Shown here: piece after piece, positions 43,636 to 51,865 of the stretch | How the letters are laid out: every line of letters begins with the position of its first letter | Numbering within the stretch: the stretch's first letter is position 1 | Assembly (NCBI GenBank): GCA_016218765.1 | Contig: JACRCZ010000019.1 | Span: forward strand, 1-64,000 | Source of the DNA: Deltaproteobacteria bacterium | GTDB lineage: Bacteria; Myxococcota_A; Polyangia; DRWM01; JAAZOP01 | Direction of reading: 5' to 3' | DNA length: 64,000 bases | Translations under genes and position numbers: made by a program | Notes under the pieces: generated by a model | Databases searched by the model: none | What the model was told of the DNA's origin: nothing | The model's input: only the letters and a program-made list of their open reading frames with translations

Positions 43636-44722
43636 CGGGCACCTCCACGGCTTCCGCGCCGTCGCAGGGGGGCGCGGCCAGTCCGAGCCGGGAGAGGACG
43701 AGGTCGGCGAGGCGCCGCGGGTCGGTCCGGGCGTTGATTCCGGGCACGCCGGTTTCGCGCTCGATGAGCCGCGTTCCCGCGGCATTGTCGGTGGCCGGCC
43801 CGGTCACGACGGTCGTCTCGATCGCGTGGCGCTCGCGGAGCAGGCGGACGCCGCCCCACGAGGCGACGGGGTCGTTCGCGGCCAGCACCACGGTCGTGAA
43901 GCACGCGCGGAGCGGCGCGTCGTCCAGGATCGCGTCCACGCCGTAGAGGCCGAGCAGCCCGTCGCCGAGCTCGAGGACGATCGCGTCGGGGCGGTCCTTG
44001 GCCAGCTCGGTGAGGATCGTCCGGGCGAGGTTCGGGGCGTTGCCCGCGGACGTGGTGACCACGCCGAGGTCGTTGAAGAAGAGGGTGCGTGCCGCGCCGG
44101 AGTCCTCCATGGCCAGGGTGTCGCGCCGGAGGGAGACGCCCGTGGCCTTGGCGGCGTGGACCTTCATGCCGCGGTGGACGAAGGACTGCAAGAGGGCGCA
44201 GGCGGCCTGCGTCTTGCCGGCGTTCATGCAGGAGCCGACGACGGCGACGACCGGCACGCCGGCAGCGTCGAGGTGCGGCCCCGACGGGATCGCGCCCTGC
44301 GTGATGTGCGCGGGGAGCCCCACGCGGGCCCCGAGGTAGGGGAAGTGGAGGACCTGCCCCAGCACCTCGCAGTCGAACGGCGGACCGAAGTCGGGATTGA
44401 TGCCGTCGCAGACGCCCAAGACGCCTCCGGTGTTGAGGATGTTGATCTTGTCGCCTGGAGCGACCGTCTCGGGAAGGTGGCCCGCGTAGCCGAACAGCGC
44501 CTTGCGATGGCCGAGCGCGCCGGCGACCACGTCGCCGGACTTCACGCGGGAGAGGCGGCCCGACGGCAGCTCGAGCTGGTTGTAGGCGGACTTGTCGGTC
44601 AGCACCCGGACGACGACCACGCCGCCCTCCACGGCGGGGATGTCGGCGCCCAGGAACAGCTCCCGGGAGAGCTTGCAGTTCCGGGTGACCGAGCCGATCT
44701 TGTCGACGAGGATCCGCTTCAC
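43628..44722 (-). CDS. Dethiobiotin-synthetase-like P-loop protein (DUF1611/DgcN-like) of the arginine operon
   Basis: A 364-residue two-domain protein. Residues ~1-150 are a small-barrel-like domain with RNCKLSRELFL, ADIPAVEGGVVVVRVLTDKS, NQLELPSGRLSRVKSGDVVAGALG. Residues ~155-350 are a P-loop domain: Walker A-like VVGSCMNAGKTQ, KATGVSLRRD and LELGDGLLGLYG, ending TGPATDNAAGTRLIERETGV. The C-terminal domain resembles the dethiobiotin-synthetase-like fold of DUF1611, to which the D-glutamate N-acetyltransferase DgcN belongs; this is a distant pattern match. The GTG at 44722 overlaps the argG stop (GTGA) and its end overlaps argC by 8 bases, so it is tightly coupled between them. It occupies the place where an N-acylglutamate synthase is expected, so a role in acylating glutamate is a reasonable hypothesis. 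Confidence 0.72.
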   Translation of the reverse strand: MKRILVDKIGSVTRNCKLSRELFLGADIPAVEGGVVVVRVLTDKSAYNQLELPSGRLSRVKSGDVVAGALGHRKALFGYAGHLPETVAPGDKINILNTGGVLGVCDGINPDFGPPFDCEVLGQVLHFPYLGARVGLPAHITQGAIPSGPHLDAAGVPVVAVVGSCMNAGKTQAACALLQSFVHRGMKVHAAKATGVSLRRDTLAMEDSGAARTLFFNDLGVVTTSAGNAPNLARTILTELAKDRPDAIVLELGDGLLGLYGVDAILDDAPLRACFTTVVLAANDPVASWGGVRLLRERHAIETTVVTGPATDNAAGTRLIERETGVPGINARTDPRRLADLVLSRLGLAAPPCDGAEAVEVPDA

Positions 44723-45924
44723 GTCGCGTTCCTTCCGGCCCGCGCCGCGAGCATTCCGGGCAGCGCCAGGAGCCTCGCGAATCCCCGGGCGTCGGCGGCG
44801 CTCCACTCGCCCGCCGCCTCGCCGTAGACCGCCGCCGAGGCGGCCTGGAGCGACCAGGGCGACGCGACGCCCTCGACGAACGCGGCGCCCGGCCGCAGCA
44901 GCAGCCTCGCCGTGCCGGTCACCCGCGATTGAGACGAGCGGACGAGCGCCTCGATGTCCCGGGCCGCGGGATCGAGGGCCTGCCCCTCGTGCACCAGGTC
45001 GCCGTAGATCGCGGCCAGTCCGTCCTTGACCCGCTGCTGCCGGGCGGTGAGCACCAGCTTCTCGAGCTCGCGGTGCGCGGTGATGAGGAGCGTCGCCGCG
45101 GGCGCCTCGAAGGCCACCCTCCCCTTCATCCCCAGGATCGTGTCCCCCAGGTGGATGCCGCGCCCGATGGCGAAGGCGCCGCCCAGGCGGTTGAGCTGTT
45201 CCACCAGCGCTACGGGCTCGAGCGTCTCGCCGTCGAGCGACACCGGGCGGCCGCGCTCGAAGCCGAGCACGTGCCGCTCGGGGGCCCGCGGGTGCTCGAA
45301 CGCGCCCGCGGACCAGACCCAGGCCTCCTCGGGCAGCGGCTCGGCCGTGCCCGAGGTCTCGCGCCCGCCGATCGTCACGCCCCACAGTCCGGCGTTGACG
45401 GAGTACGCCGCGCGAGCGGCGGGCCACGGGAAGCCGCGGCCGGCGAGGTACGCCACCTCGTGGGCGCGCGTGAAACCCTCGTCGCGCACGGGCGCCAGGA
45501 CCTCGAGCTCGGGAGCCAGGGTCCGCAGCGCGACTTCGAAGCGCACCTGGTCGTTCCCGGCCGCGGTCGAGCCGTGGGCCACGGCCCGCGCGCCGATTTC
45601 CCGCGCGAGCTCCGCGACGCGGCGGGCCTGGAGGCAGCGCTCGGCGCCGACGCAGATCGGGTACAGGTGGCCGCGCAGCACGTTGCCCATGACGAGGTAG
45701 GCGAGCGTCTCGTCGAAGAACGCGCTCCGGGCGTCCATGGTGACGTGGCGGGCGGCGCCCAGGCGCAGGGCCCGCGCCTCGAGGCCGGACCGGGCGGCGG
45801 CGTCCAGGCCGCCGGTGTCGACCGTGACCGTGACGACTTCGGCGCCGCGATGCTCGACCAGCCACGGAACGAGGAAGGACGTGTCGAGGCCGCCCGAGTA
45901 GGCGAGCACGACGGTGTCAGGCAT
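44719..45924 (-). CDS. argG: Argininosuccinate synthase
   Basis: A 401-residue ligase joining citrulline and aspartate with ATP. The PP-loop AYSGGLDTS starts at residue 8; YPICVGAERCLQARRVAELA, the GSTAAGNDQVRFE motif (usually GCTGKGNDQVRFE in E. coli-type enzymes), SVNAGLWG and the IGRGIHLGDTILGMKGR segment follow. The length is normal for this branch. The ATG at 45924 overlaps the argR end by eight bases. The GST-type loop is one of the details that, from memory, recalls Bacteroidota-type ArgG. Confidence 0.95.
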   Translation of the reverse strand: MPDTVVLAYSGGLDTSFLVPWLVEHRGAEVVTVTVDTGGLDAAARSGLEARALRLGAARHVTMDARSAFFDETLAYLVMGNVLRGHLYPICVGAERCLQARRVAELAREIGARAVAHGSTAAGNDQVRFEVALRTLAPELEVLAPVRDEGFTRAHEVAYLAGRGFPWPAARAAYSVNAGLWGVTIGGRETSGTAEPLPEEAWVWSAGAFEHPRAPERHVLGFERGRPVSLDGETLEPVALVEQLNRLGGAFAIGRGIHLGDTILGMKGRVAFEAPAATLLITAHRELEKLVLTARQQRVKDGLAAIYGDLVHEGQALDPAARDIEALVRSSQSRVTGTARLLLRPGAAFVEGVASPWSLQAASAAVYGEAAGEWSAADARGFARLLALPGMLAARAGRNAT

Positions 45925-46405
45925 GGGTGCGGCCCTCCAGCAGGGGCGCGAGGCGCGCCAGGACGCGAGCCTGTTGCCGTCGTCCCGCGGTGGCGGCGAA
46001 GACGACGTCGTCGCCGGCGAGGGTGCCGACCACCTCGCGCCAGCCGCACTGGTCGATGGCGAGGGCGACGAGGGGCGCGCGGCCCGGCGGCGTGCGCAGC
46101 ACGAGCAGGTTCGGGCCGGCGGGGGTGCAGCGCTGCAGGTAGTGTGCGAGCTCGTCGAGCGCACCGGCGTCGGGTCCGGCGGCGCCGGGCGCGGGCCCCG
46201 TGCCGGCGGGGGCGGGGACGTAGCGCCCGTCGAGCTTCGCGACGCGCAGCTCCGCGAGGTCCCGCGAGACGCTCGGTTGCGTGACGCGGCAGCCGCGACG
46301 CCGCAGGCGCACGAGCAGCTCCGTCTGGCTGTGGATCGGCTCCGTCCGGAGGATCTCGAGGATGACGCGGTGTCTTTCCCGCCACTGTCCGGGTCGCGCT
46401 CGCAT
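45917..46405 (-). CDS. argR: Arginine repressor
   Basis: A 162-residue ArgR/AhrC-type regulator and the first gene of the operon. The N-terminal winged helix shows RHRVILEILRTEPIHSQTELL, then VTQPSVSRDLAELRVAKLDG. The C-terminal oligomerisation/arginine-binding domain shows LVLRTPPG, ALAIDQCGW and VVGTLAGDDVVFAATAGR (GT-x-AGDD motif, arginine-binding Asp pair). A Pro/Gly/Ala hinge links them. GGAGGGG precedes the ATG. The candidate operator upstream suggests it represses its own operon when arginine is plentiful. Confidence 0.93.
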   Translation of the reverse strand: MRARPGQWRERHRVILEILRTEPIHSQTELLVRLRRRGCRVTQPSVSRDLAELRVAKLDGRYVPAPAGTGPAPGAAGPDAGALDELAHYLQRCTPAGPNLLVLRTPPGRAPLVALAIDQCGWREVVGTLAGDDVVFAATAGRRQQARVLARLAPLLEGRTHA

Positions 46406-46452
46406 GTGCCCCTCCGCCGTCCCGCCCGCCGGTCCTTCGCTCCGGCCGGCGG

Positions 46453-46491
46453 CATGCGCATGGCTTTTACATCATGCGCATATCCATGCAA
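46453..46491 (-). promoter_or_regulatory. Arginine-operon promoter and candidate ARG-box operator
   Basis: CATGCGCAT occurs twice (46453-46461 and 46473-46481), exactly 20 bases apart, like paired ArgR boxes that lie on one DNA face. A 16-base dyad with TGC...GCA ends lies at 46475-46490. Minus-strand promoter elements overlap them: TTGCAT (46491-46486), 16-base spacer, TAAAAG (46469-46464). This region is AT-richer than its surroundings and lies 48-86 bases before the argR start. Confidence 0.5.
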
Positions 46492-46547
46492 GCCTTTTCT
46501 TCGCCGTCCCGGGGCGGGGTCACGGCACCCTGGCCACGAGGCTCGCC

Positions 46548-46639
46548 TCGGCGGTAGGCTGGCGGCCCGAGGAGGCGACGATGAACCGACGAGCGCGGAC
46601 GATCCTGGTCGGCCTGGCGGCGTGCGCGGGGTGGCTCGG
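46548..46639 (+). repeat. Leader cassette, copy A (duplicated at 51774-51865)
   Basis: A 92-base stretch covering the -10 region, ribosome site and first ~20 codons of the metalloprotease gene matches 51774-51865 at 85 of 92 positions. Identical features include the GAGGAGGCGACG ribosome region and the MNRRAR start of the signal peptide. Confidence 0.85.
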
Positions 46640-49600
46640 CGGCGGCTGCGCCGGCGAGCGCGAGGCGGTGGATCGCGTCCAGCCGTGGGCGCTCGACAAG
46701 GAGTTCTTCGTCGGGCCGGACCCGGCCGATCCCGGGGACGATCCCGAGTTCTACATGCGCACGACGGTCGTCGACGCCGCCGCCGGCGCCGGGTCGGACG
46801 GGTTGTTCACCAACTCCGACGCCCAGCCGACGGTGCGGATCCGCTGGGAGATCACCGAGGACCTCCTGCTGGCGCGGCTGACGTACGAGCTGATCGAGGA
46901 CTCGGACTACAAGGGCGCCCGCCGCGTGCCCGACGGCCAGATCGTCGCCGCGTTCGGCATCGAGAAGCACTTCGACATCGTGCACGAGTACAACCCGACG
47001 ACGGGCGAGCGGATCAACGTCGTCGCGGAGAACGAGACCGACCGGCCGTGGTACGAGCGCGGGTACTTTCGGGTGGACTGGTCGCGCAACCTGATCACGG
47101 ACGCCTACGATCTCGACGCCCTGTCGCAGCTCGGCATCTGGTACGGCGTGGAGTGGGACCCCGTCGCCTACGACGTGACCGACCCGCGCAACCCGGACGC
47201 CCCCGTCTTCGCCGGCGACCAGGGCTATTTCGACGTGACGCTCAAGGCTCTCGCCGCGCCGCAGCTCATCCACGATCCGGAGTGGGGGGACTACCCGGCG
47301 TGCTGGGAGTACGGCCGCTGGCCGATGGAGAACTGCAATCCCAGCGAGGTGACGCTGCGCATGTCGTTCCTGCGGGTGGTCGACCACGACTATGAGCCGG
47401 TGGAGTGGGACGGGACGAAGATGGACATGTTCGGCTGGTTCACCTGGGACCGCTTCGGCTACGACCGCCGCTACGGCGTGGTCGACGACCGCTGGCGCCG
47501 CTTCGCCACGATGTGGAACCTCTACGAGCGATCGCACGTCGAGCCGGCGATTGCCTGCAACACGGAGGCGACCACGCCGGCGGGCGCCGATCCGCACCGC
47601 GACGAGGACGCGGACGGGACGGAGGACGAGTGCGCCGCGACGGGCGGCGGGTCGCGCTGCGACGCGGTGGTGGGCGAGTGCACGGTACCGCTGCGCGAGC
47701 GGCGGGTGCGGACGATTCCGTGGTACGTGAACCCGGGGTATCCGGACGAGCTGTTCGACGCGGGCCGCCGGGCGCTGGACGGGTGGAGCGACGCCGTCCG
47801 CGTCGCGATGGTCGCGGGACGGCTGGCGGAGTGCCGGCGCACCGGGGGAAGCGACTGCGAAGCGCAGGCGGGCTGGCCGACACCGTGGAGCGACGACTTC
47901 GTCCCGCCGGTCGGTTCGGCGACGCTCGCCGAGGTGCCGCGGGTGTTCGTGCTCTGTCACAACCCGGTGGTTGCGGGCGACGACGCGGCCTGCGGCGAGG
48001 CGGGTCTGGCGCCGCGCATCGGTGACCTGCGGTACAACCTTCTCAGCCTGATCGACTCGCCGCAGCAGATGTCCCCGTGGGGGATCATGATGGACGCGGA
48101 GGACCCGCTGACCGGCGAGAAGCTGGCCGGCAGCGCGAACCAGTGGCTGGCGGTGGTCGACCGCGCGGCCTCACAGCTCGCCGACATCCTGGACCTGCTC
48201 AACGGCGTGATTCCGCCGGACGAGTTCCTCGCGGGGGAGAACGTGTCGGACTGGGTCGCGGCGAACGCCCCGGGCGGACCGCGGACCCGCGGGTCCGCCA
48301 TGTCGGCCGGGGAGATCGCGTCGCGACGGGGCGCGGTCGACCCGGCGGCGCTGGCGGCGTACTTCGACGGACCGGCGCGGCCGGAGCGGGACCGGCGGGT
48401 GCCGCCGGCGGCGCGGCGCAGGGCCCGGCTGGACGAGCTGCTCGCCTCCGGCCGGCTGGGGCCGGGGAACGCGACGTTGTCGGACCGTTTTCGCGCGCTG
48501 CGCGGCAGTCCGATGGAGGCGGCGCTGGTGTCGCCCGAGCTGGCGCAGGCGGCGGGCTACGACCCGAGCGGACCGATCTCGGAGGCGGCGATCGAACGCG
48601 CCTCGCCCTTCGGCCGGATGAGCCCGGCCTACCGCCGCGCGCGGGAGCGGGACGGCCGGCTGGCGCGCGCGAGGCGCCACTCCTGCCGCTTCGAGGAAGC
48701 GGAGCCCGACAACCTCCTGGGCATGGCGCAGGTGGCCGAGCGGCTGTTCCCCGCGCCCGATCCGGGCGACGCCGAGGCGGTGGGCGCCCACCGGCGGCAG
48801 GTGTGGCAGTGGGCGCGCGAGCAGTACGTGATGGGCGTGTTCGCGCACGAGCTGGGACACTCGATGGGCCTGCGCCACAACTTCGCGGCGAGCTTCGACT
48901 CGCTCAACTACGCGCCGCAGTACTGGCAGCTCCGGACGCGCGACGGCGAGGTGACCGACGATTGTCCGGACGGGACGACGGACGGCTCGGGCTGCGTGGG
49001 TCCGCGGTGGCGCGACCCGCTGGACGACGACGAAATCGAGCAGAACATCGGGCGCTACGCGACCTCGAGCGTGATGGACTACCCGGGGGACGCGAACCAC
49101 GACCAGCTCCTGCAGGGGAGCTTCGACAAGGCGGCGGTGCGCTTCGGCTACGGCGGGACGGTCGACGTGTGGGCGGATCCGGGGGTTTCGGTGACCGGCT
49201 CCGGCACGGGGCGGGAGGAGGCGTACCGGCTCACGGCGTTCACGACGTCGGCGGGGCTGTTCGGCGTGTACTGGTTCCCGCCGGTGCGGGTGGAGGATCC
49301 CTACGAGTTCATCCACTACAGCCGCTACCAGGAGCACTTCCGGCTGATCCGGGACTGCCGGCCGTCGGACGATGAGGGCGCGGTGCTGGGAACGGTCTGC
49401 GACCGGGCGCCGATGGACGTCGTGGACTACCGCGACATGCGGGACTTCGCGTCCGACCCAGACTACGGGGTGTTTTCGTGGGCGGTGAACGCGCGGGCGG
49501 TCGACGCGCAGGGCCGGGTGCGGCGCGGCTATCTCTTCTCGTCGGACGAGTACGCCGACACGGGCAACGTCCCGTCGTTCACGGACGACGCGGGGGCGGA

Positions 49601-50894
49601 TCCCTACGAGCAGATCCGCTTCCTGGAGGGGCAGTACGAGAACCGGTACCTCCTCGACGGCTTCCGCCGCAACCGCGTCATGTTCAATTCGTGGGACACG
49701 ATCCAGCGCATCCAGGCGCGGTACCTCGACGCGATCCAGCTCATCGCCAAGACCTGGGCCTTCGCCGCGATCCTCGACGGCGACCCGGCGGCGCCGGCCG
49801 CCGAGCTGCTGGCGGACGGCTACTACGGGCCGCTGGCCATGGGCTCGACCGTGGCGCTGGACCTCTTCGCGCGTATCCTGACGCGGCCCGATCCCGGCTA
49901 CTACTGCCCGGCGGACATCTGCGGCTCGGCCCAGCCCGTCGGCGTCGACGACACGGTCTACGTCGCCGACTGGGCGCCTCTTCCGGACATCTACCTCTAC
50001 GACTATCGCGTCGCGTTGGGGGACGGCCGCTACGTGAACAACGACTACGACTACTCGCAGGGCTACTTCTGGAGCGACTACCAGACGCAGGTCGGGGCGT
50101 ACTACGAGAAGATCTGGGCGACGTACTACCTGGCCGAGGCGTTCGACTACTTCATCTCGAACTCGCGGGAGGATTTCACGGACGGGCGGTACAAGAACGT
50201 CAACTTCGCCACCATCTACCCGGAGCAGGTGCGACGGCTGTATGCCAACCTCCTGACCGGGGACCTGGACGCGTACGCCCCGTGGGTCGTGGTGCCGTCG
50301 GACCCGCCGGACACGCCGCTGGGGACGCTGCGGTATCCGGCGTGGCACGACGCGGCGGACGTGGGGACGCGGCCGGCGGCGGCGCTGCTGGCGGATCCGA
50401 ACCACGGGTGGAACGAGCGGCTGTACGCGATGGTCTGGGGGGCGATGTACTTTCCGACGAACTGGTCGCAGTCGTGGATCGAGGACGCGCGGATCACAAC
50501 GCTGGCGGCGGACCAGGTGGGGTGGGCGGACGCGGAGACGTACACGTTCCGCGATCCGGCGAGCGGGAAGACGTACCGGGCGCACAAGATCGGGACGGAG
50601 GACGTGCTCGGCACGACGCACCAGAAGGGGGTCGGAGCACGGATGCTGGAGTGGGCGACGCGGCTCCTGATGCTGGCGTACCGGGTGGAGCGCGGGCCGC
50701 TGGGCAACCCCGAGTTCAACCCCGACGGCACGCCCGTGCTGGAGGTCGGCCCCGACGGCCGCGCGGTGCCGGACGACGCGCATCCCGGCGCCGTCGCGGC
50801 GCTGCAGCGCTACGTCGACGACATCGACATCTTCCGCCAGCTCACCGCGACCTTCGAGCGCTCGATGGGCGACGGGGATCTGCCGGAGCCGTAG
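46581..50894 (+). CDS. Very large secreted zinc metalloprotease lipoprotein
   Basis: A 1437-residue predicted lipoprotein: MNRRARTILVGLAACAGWLG begins the signal (Cys15 in LAAC or Cys23 in GGGC). The zinc signature HELGHSMGLRH lies at about residues 756-766, the HExxHxxGxxH of metzincins, followed downstream by the Met-turn-like SSVMDYP. Before it is a long strand-rich domain of unknown kind, with a Cys pair in ECAATGGGSRC; after it is a ~650-residue C-terminal part rich in Tyr/Asp/Trp. It fits a family of large Myxococcota metalloprotease lipoproteins as I recall, but substrate and activation are unknown. GAGGAGG precedes the ATG at 46581. The signal region is duplicated in the cyclophilin gene at 51807. 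Confidence 0.85.
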   Translation: MNRRARTILVGLAACAGWLGGGCAGEREAVDRVQPWALDKEFFVGPDPADPGDDPEFYMRTTVVDAAAGAGSDGLFTNSDAQPTVRIRWEITEDLLLARLTYELIEDSDYKGARRVPDGQIVAAFGIEKHFDIVHEYNPTTGERINVVAENETDRPWYERGYFRVDWSRNLITDAYDLDALSQLGIWYGVEWDPVAYDVTDPRNPDAPVFAGDQGYFDVTLKALAAPQLIHDPEWGDYPACWEYGRWPMENCNPSEVTLRMSFLRVVDHDYEPVEWDGTKMDMFGWFTWDRFGYDRRYGVVDDRWRRFATMWNLYERSHVEPAIACNTEATTPAGADPHRDEDADGTEDECAATGGGSRCDAVVGECTVPLRERRVRTIPWYVNPGYPDELFDAGRRALDGWSDAVRVAMVAGRLAECRRTGGSDCEAQAGWPTPWSDDFVPPVGSATLAEVPRVFVLCHNPVVAGDDAACGEAGLAPRIGDLRYNLLSLIDSPQQMSPWGIMMDAEDPLTGEKLAGSANQWLAVVDRAASQLADILDLLNGVIPPDEFLAGENVSDWVAANAPGGPRTRGSAMSAGEIASRRGAVDPAALAAYFDGPARPERDRRVPPAARRRARLDELLASGRLGPGNATLSDRFRALRGSPMEAALVSPELAQAAGYDPSGPISEAAIERASPFGRMSPAYRRARERDGRLARARRHSCRFEEAEPDNLLGMAQVAERLFPAPDPGDAEAVGAHRRQVWQWAREQYVMGVFAHELGHSMGLRHNFAASFDSLNYAPQYWQLRTRDGEVTDDCPDGTTDGSGCVGPRWRDPLDDDEIEQNIGRYATSSVMDYPGDANHDQLLQGSFDKAAVRFGYGGTVDVWADPGVSVTGSGTGREEAYRLTAFTTSAGLFGVYWFPPVRVEDPYEFIHYSRYQEHFRLIRDCRPSDDEGAVLGTVCDRAPMDVVDYRDMRDFASDPDYGVFSWAVNARAVDAQGRVRRGYLFSSDEYADTGNVPSFTDDAGADPYEQIRFLEGQYENRYLLDGFRRNRVMFNSWDTIQRIQARYLDAIQLIAKTWAFAAILDGDPAAPAAELLADGYYGPLAMGSTVALDLFARILTRPDPGYYCPADICGSAQPVGVDDTVYVADWAPLPDIYLYDYRVALGDGRYVNNDYDYSQGYFWSDYQTQVGAYYEKIWATYYLAEAFDYFISNSREDFTDGRYKNVNFATIYPEQVRRLYANLLTGDLDAYAPWVVVPSDPPDTPLGTLRYPAWHDAADVGTRPAAALLADPNHGWNERLYAMVWGAMYFPTNWSQSWIEDARITTLAADQVGWADAETYTFRDPASGKTYRAHKIGTEDVLGTTHQKGVGARMLEWATRLLMLAYRVERGPLGNPEFNPDGTPVLEVGPDGRAVPDDAHPGAVAALQRYVDDIDIFRQLTATFERSMGDGDLPEP

Positions 50895-50919
50895 GGGTCG
50901 GAGAGGGACGCTCCGGCCG

Positions 50920-51654
50920 TCAATCGCCGTCCATGGGTCCGGACGGCGCGGCCTGCTCGAAGACCAGGGCGACCGGATCGGGCGACGGGTGTGCGAACTC
51001 GGCCGTCGCGCGGATCGTCGGGCCGGACGGCTTCGCCGTGACGATCACCTCGGCTGCGGCCGGCACTTCCACGGCCGGGCTCGACGCGACGGCCCCGCGG
51101 AATTCGACCCGGTAGCGACCGGGCTCCGCCGGCTGCTCGACGTAGTAGTCGTGATACCCCGAACACTCGGCGCTCGACGGGCGGACGATGCCGTCCCAGC
51201 GATACGTCGAGGCGGCGCCACGAGGCAGGACCAGCGTCCGGAGCGGCGGAGAGCCGCACTCGAAGTCCGCTCCGGGCGCGAGGCAGGGTTCGCCGCGGCG
51301 GTGCGGCACGCGACAGTCCGTCTCCAGGCGAACCTCGACCTGACGGCCCTCGGCCAGGCGCCACAGCTTGAACGGAGCGCGCGACATGTCGAGGAACAGG
51401 GGTCCGCCGGAACGGTTGTCCAGGCGGAACTCCGTGGGCCGACCGGCACCGACGATCGCCGGAAGGCCGGGGGACGGAGTACCGGGGCCAGCGGCGTCCG
51501 GGCCCGCGCCCGCGACGGCGTCCGCGCCGCTCGCCACGGCTTCCGGAACGACCGCGGTCGGGTCGCAACCGCCGTGGCCGCTGGAGCGCGAACAGGATGC
51601 GGTCGCGAGCAGCGGCGCAGCGAGAAGCACGATGCCTGGCCATCCCGCAACCAC
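50920..51654 (-). CDS. Hypothetical lipoprotein
   Basis: A 244-residue predicted lipoprotein: GTG start, signal VAGWPGIVLLAAPLLATASC (lipobox TASC), then an Ala/Gly/Pro-rich linker and a beta-rich domain. Segments include FRLDNRSGGPLFLDMSRAPFKLWR, EVRLETDCRVPHRRGEPC and YRVEFRGAV, suggesting an Ig-like or C2-like fold. GTG at 51654 is preferred: a TACGAT -10-like box (51667-51662) ends 7 bases before it, and the longer form from GTG 51711 would put an acidic, unsuitable head on the signal peptide. It converges with the metalloprotease 25 bases apart. Function unknown. Confidence 0.6.
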   Translation of the reverse strand: MVAGWPGIVLLAAPLLATASCSRSSGHGGCDPTAVVPEAVASGADAVAGAGPDAAGPGTPSPGLPAIVGAGRPTEFRLDNRSGGPLFLDMSRAPFKLWRLAEGRQVEVRLETDCRVPHRRGEPCLAPGADFECGSPPLRTLVLPRGAASTYRWDGIVRPSSAECSGYHDYYVEQPAEPGRYRVEFRGAVASSPAVEVPAAAEVIVTAKPSGPTIRATAEFAHPSPDPVALVFEQAAPSGPMDGD

Positions 51655-51773
51655 GGCGGGGATCGTAGCACCCGGCCCGCCCCGCGGACAACGGTCGTCG
51701 TCCCGGAGCACGCCTCTCCGGACCGCGAGCTTCAGCGAGCGGAAGACTCGTCGTCCTGGCTACTCGACTCGCA

Positions 51774-51865
51774 TCGGCAGTACGCTCGCCGCCCGAGGAG
51801 GCGACGATGAACCGACGAGCGCGGATGATCCTGGTCGGCCTGGCGGCGTGTGCGGGATGGCTCGG
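51774..51865 (+). repeat. Leader cassette, copy B
   Basis: The second copy of the 92-base stretch at 46548-46639 covers the -10 region, ribosome site and signal-peptide start of the cyclophilin lipoprotein, with seven mismatches. The similarity stops inside the signal peptide, at CTCGG; the mature proteins are unrelated. Confidence 0.85.

Noticed and set aside
43628-45865. A 745-codon frame extending the P-loop protein far upstream
   Set aside because: The upstream part is a shadow of argG. The GTG at 44722 overlapping the argG stop gives a coherent protein.
46406-46580. A small gene or RNA in the divergent argR/metalloprotease gap
   Set aside because: The 175 bases are accounted for by the arg promoter/operator and the duplicated leader cassette; no coding frame with a ribosome site or stable RNA fold was seen.
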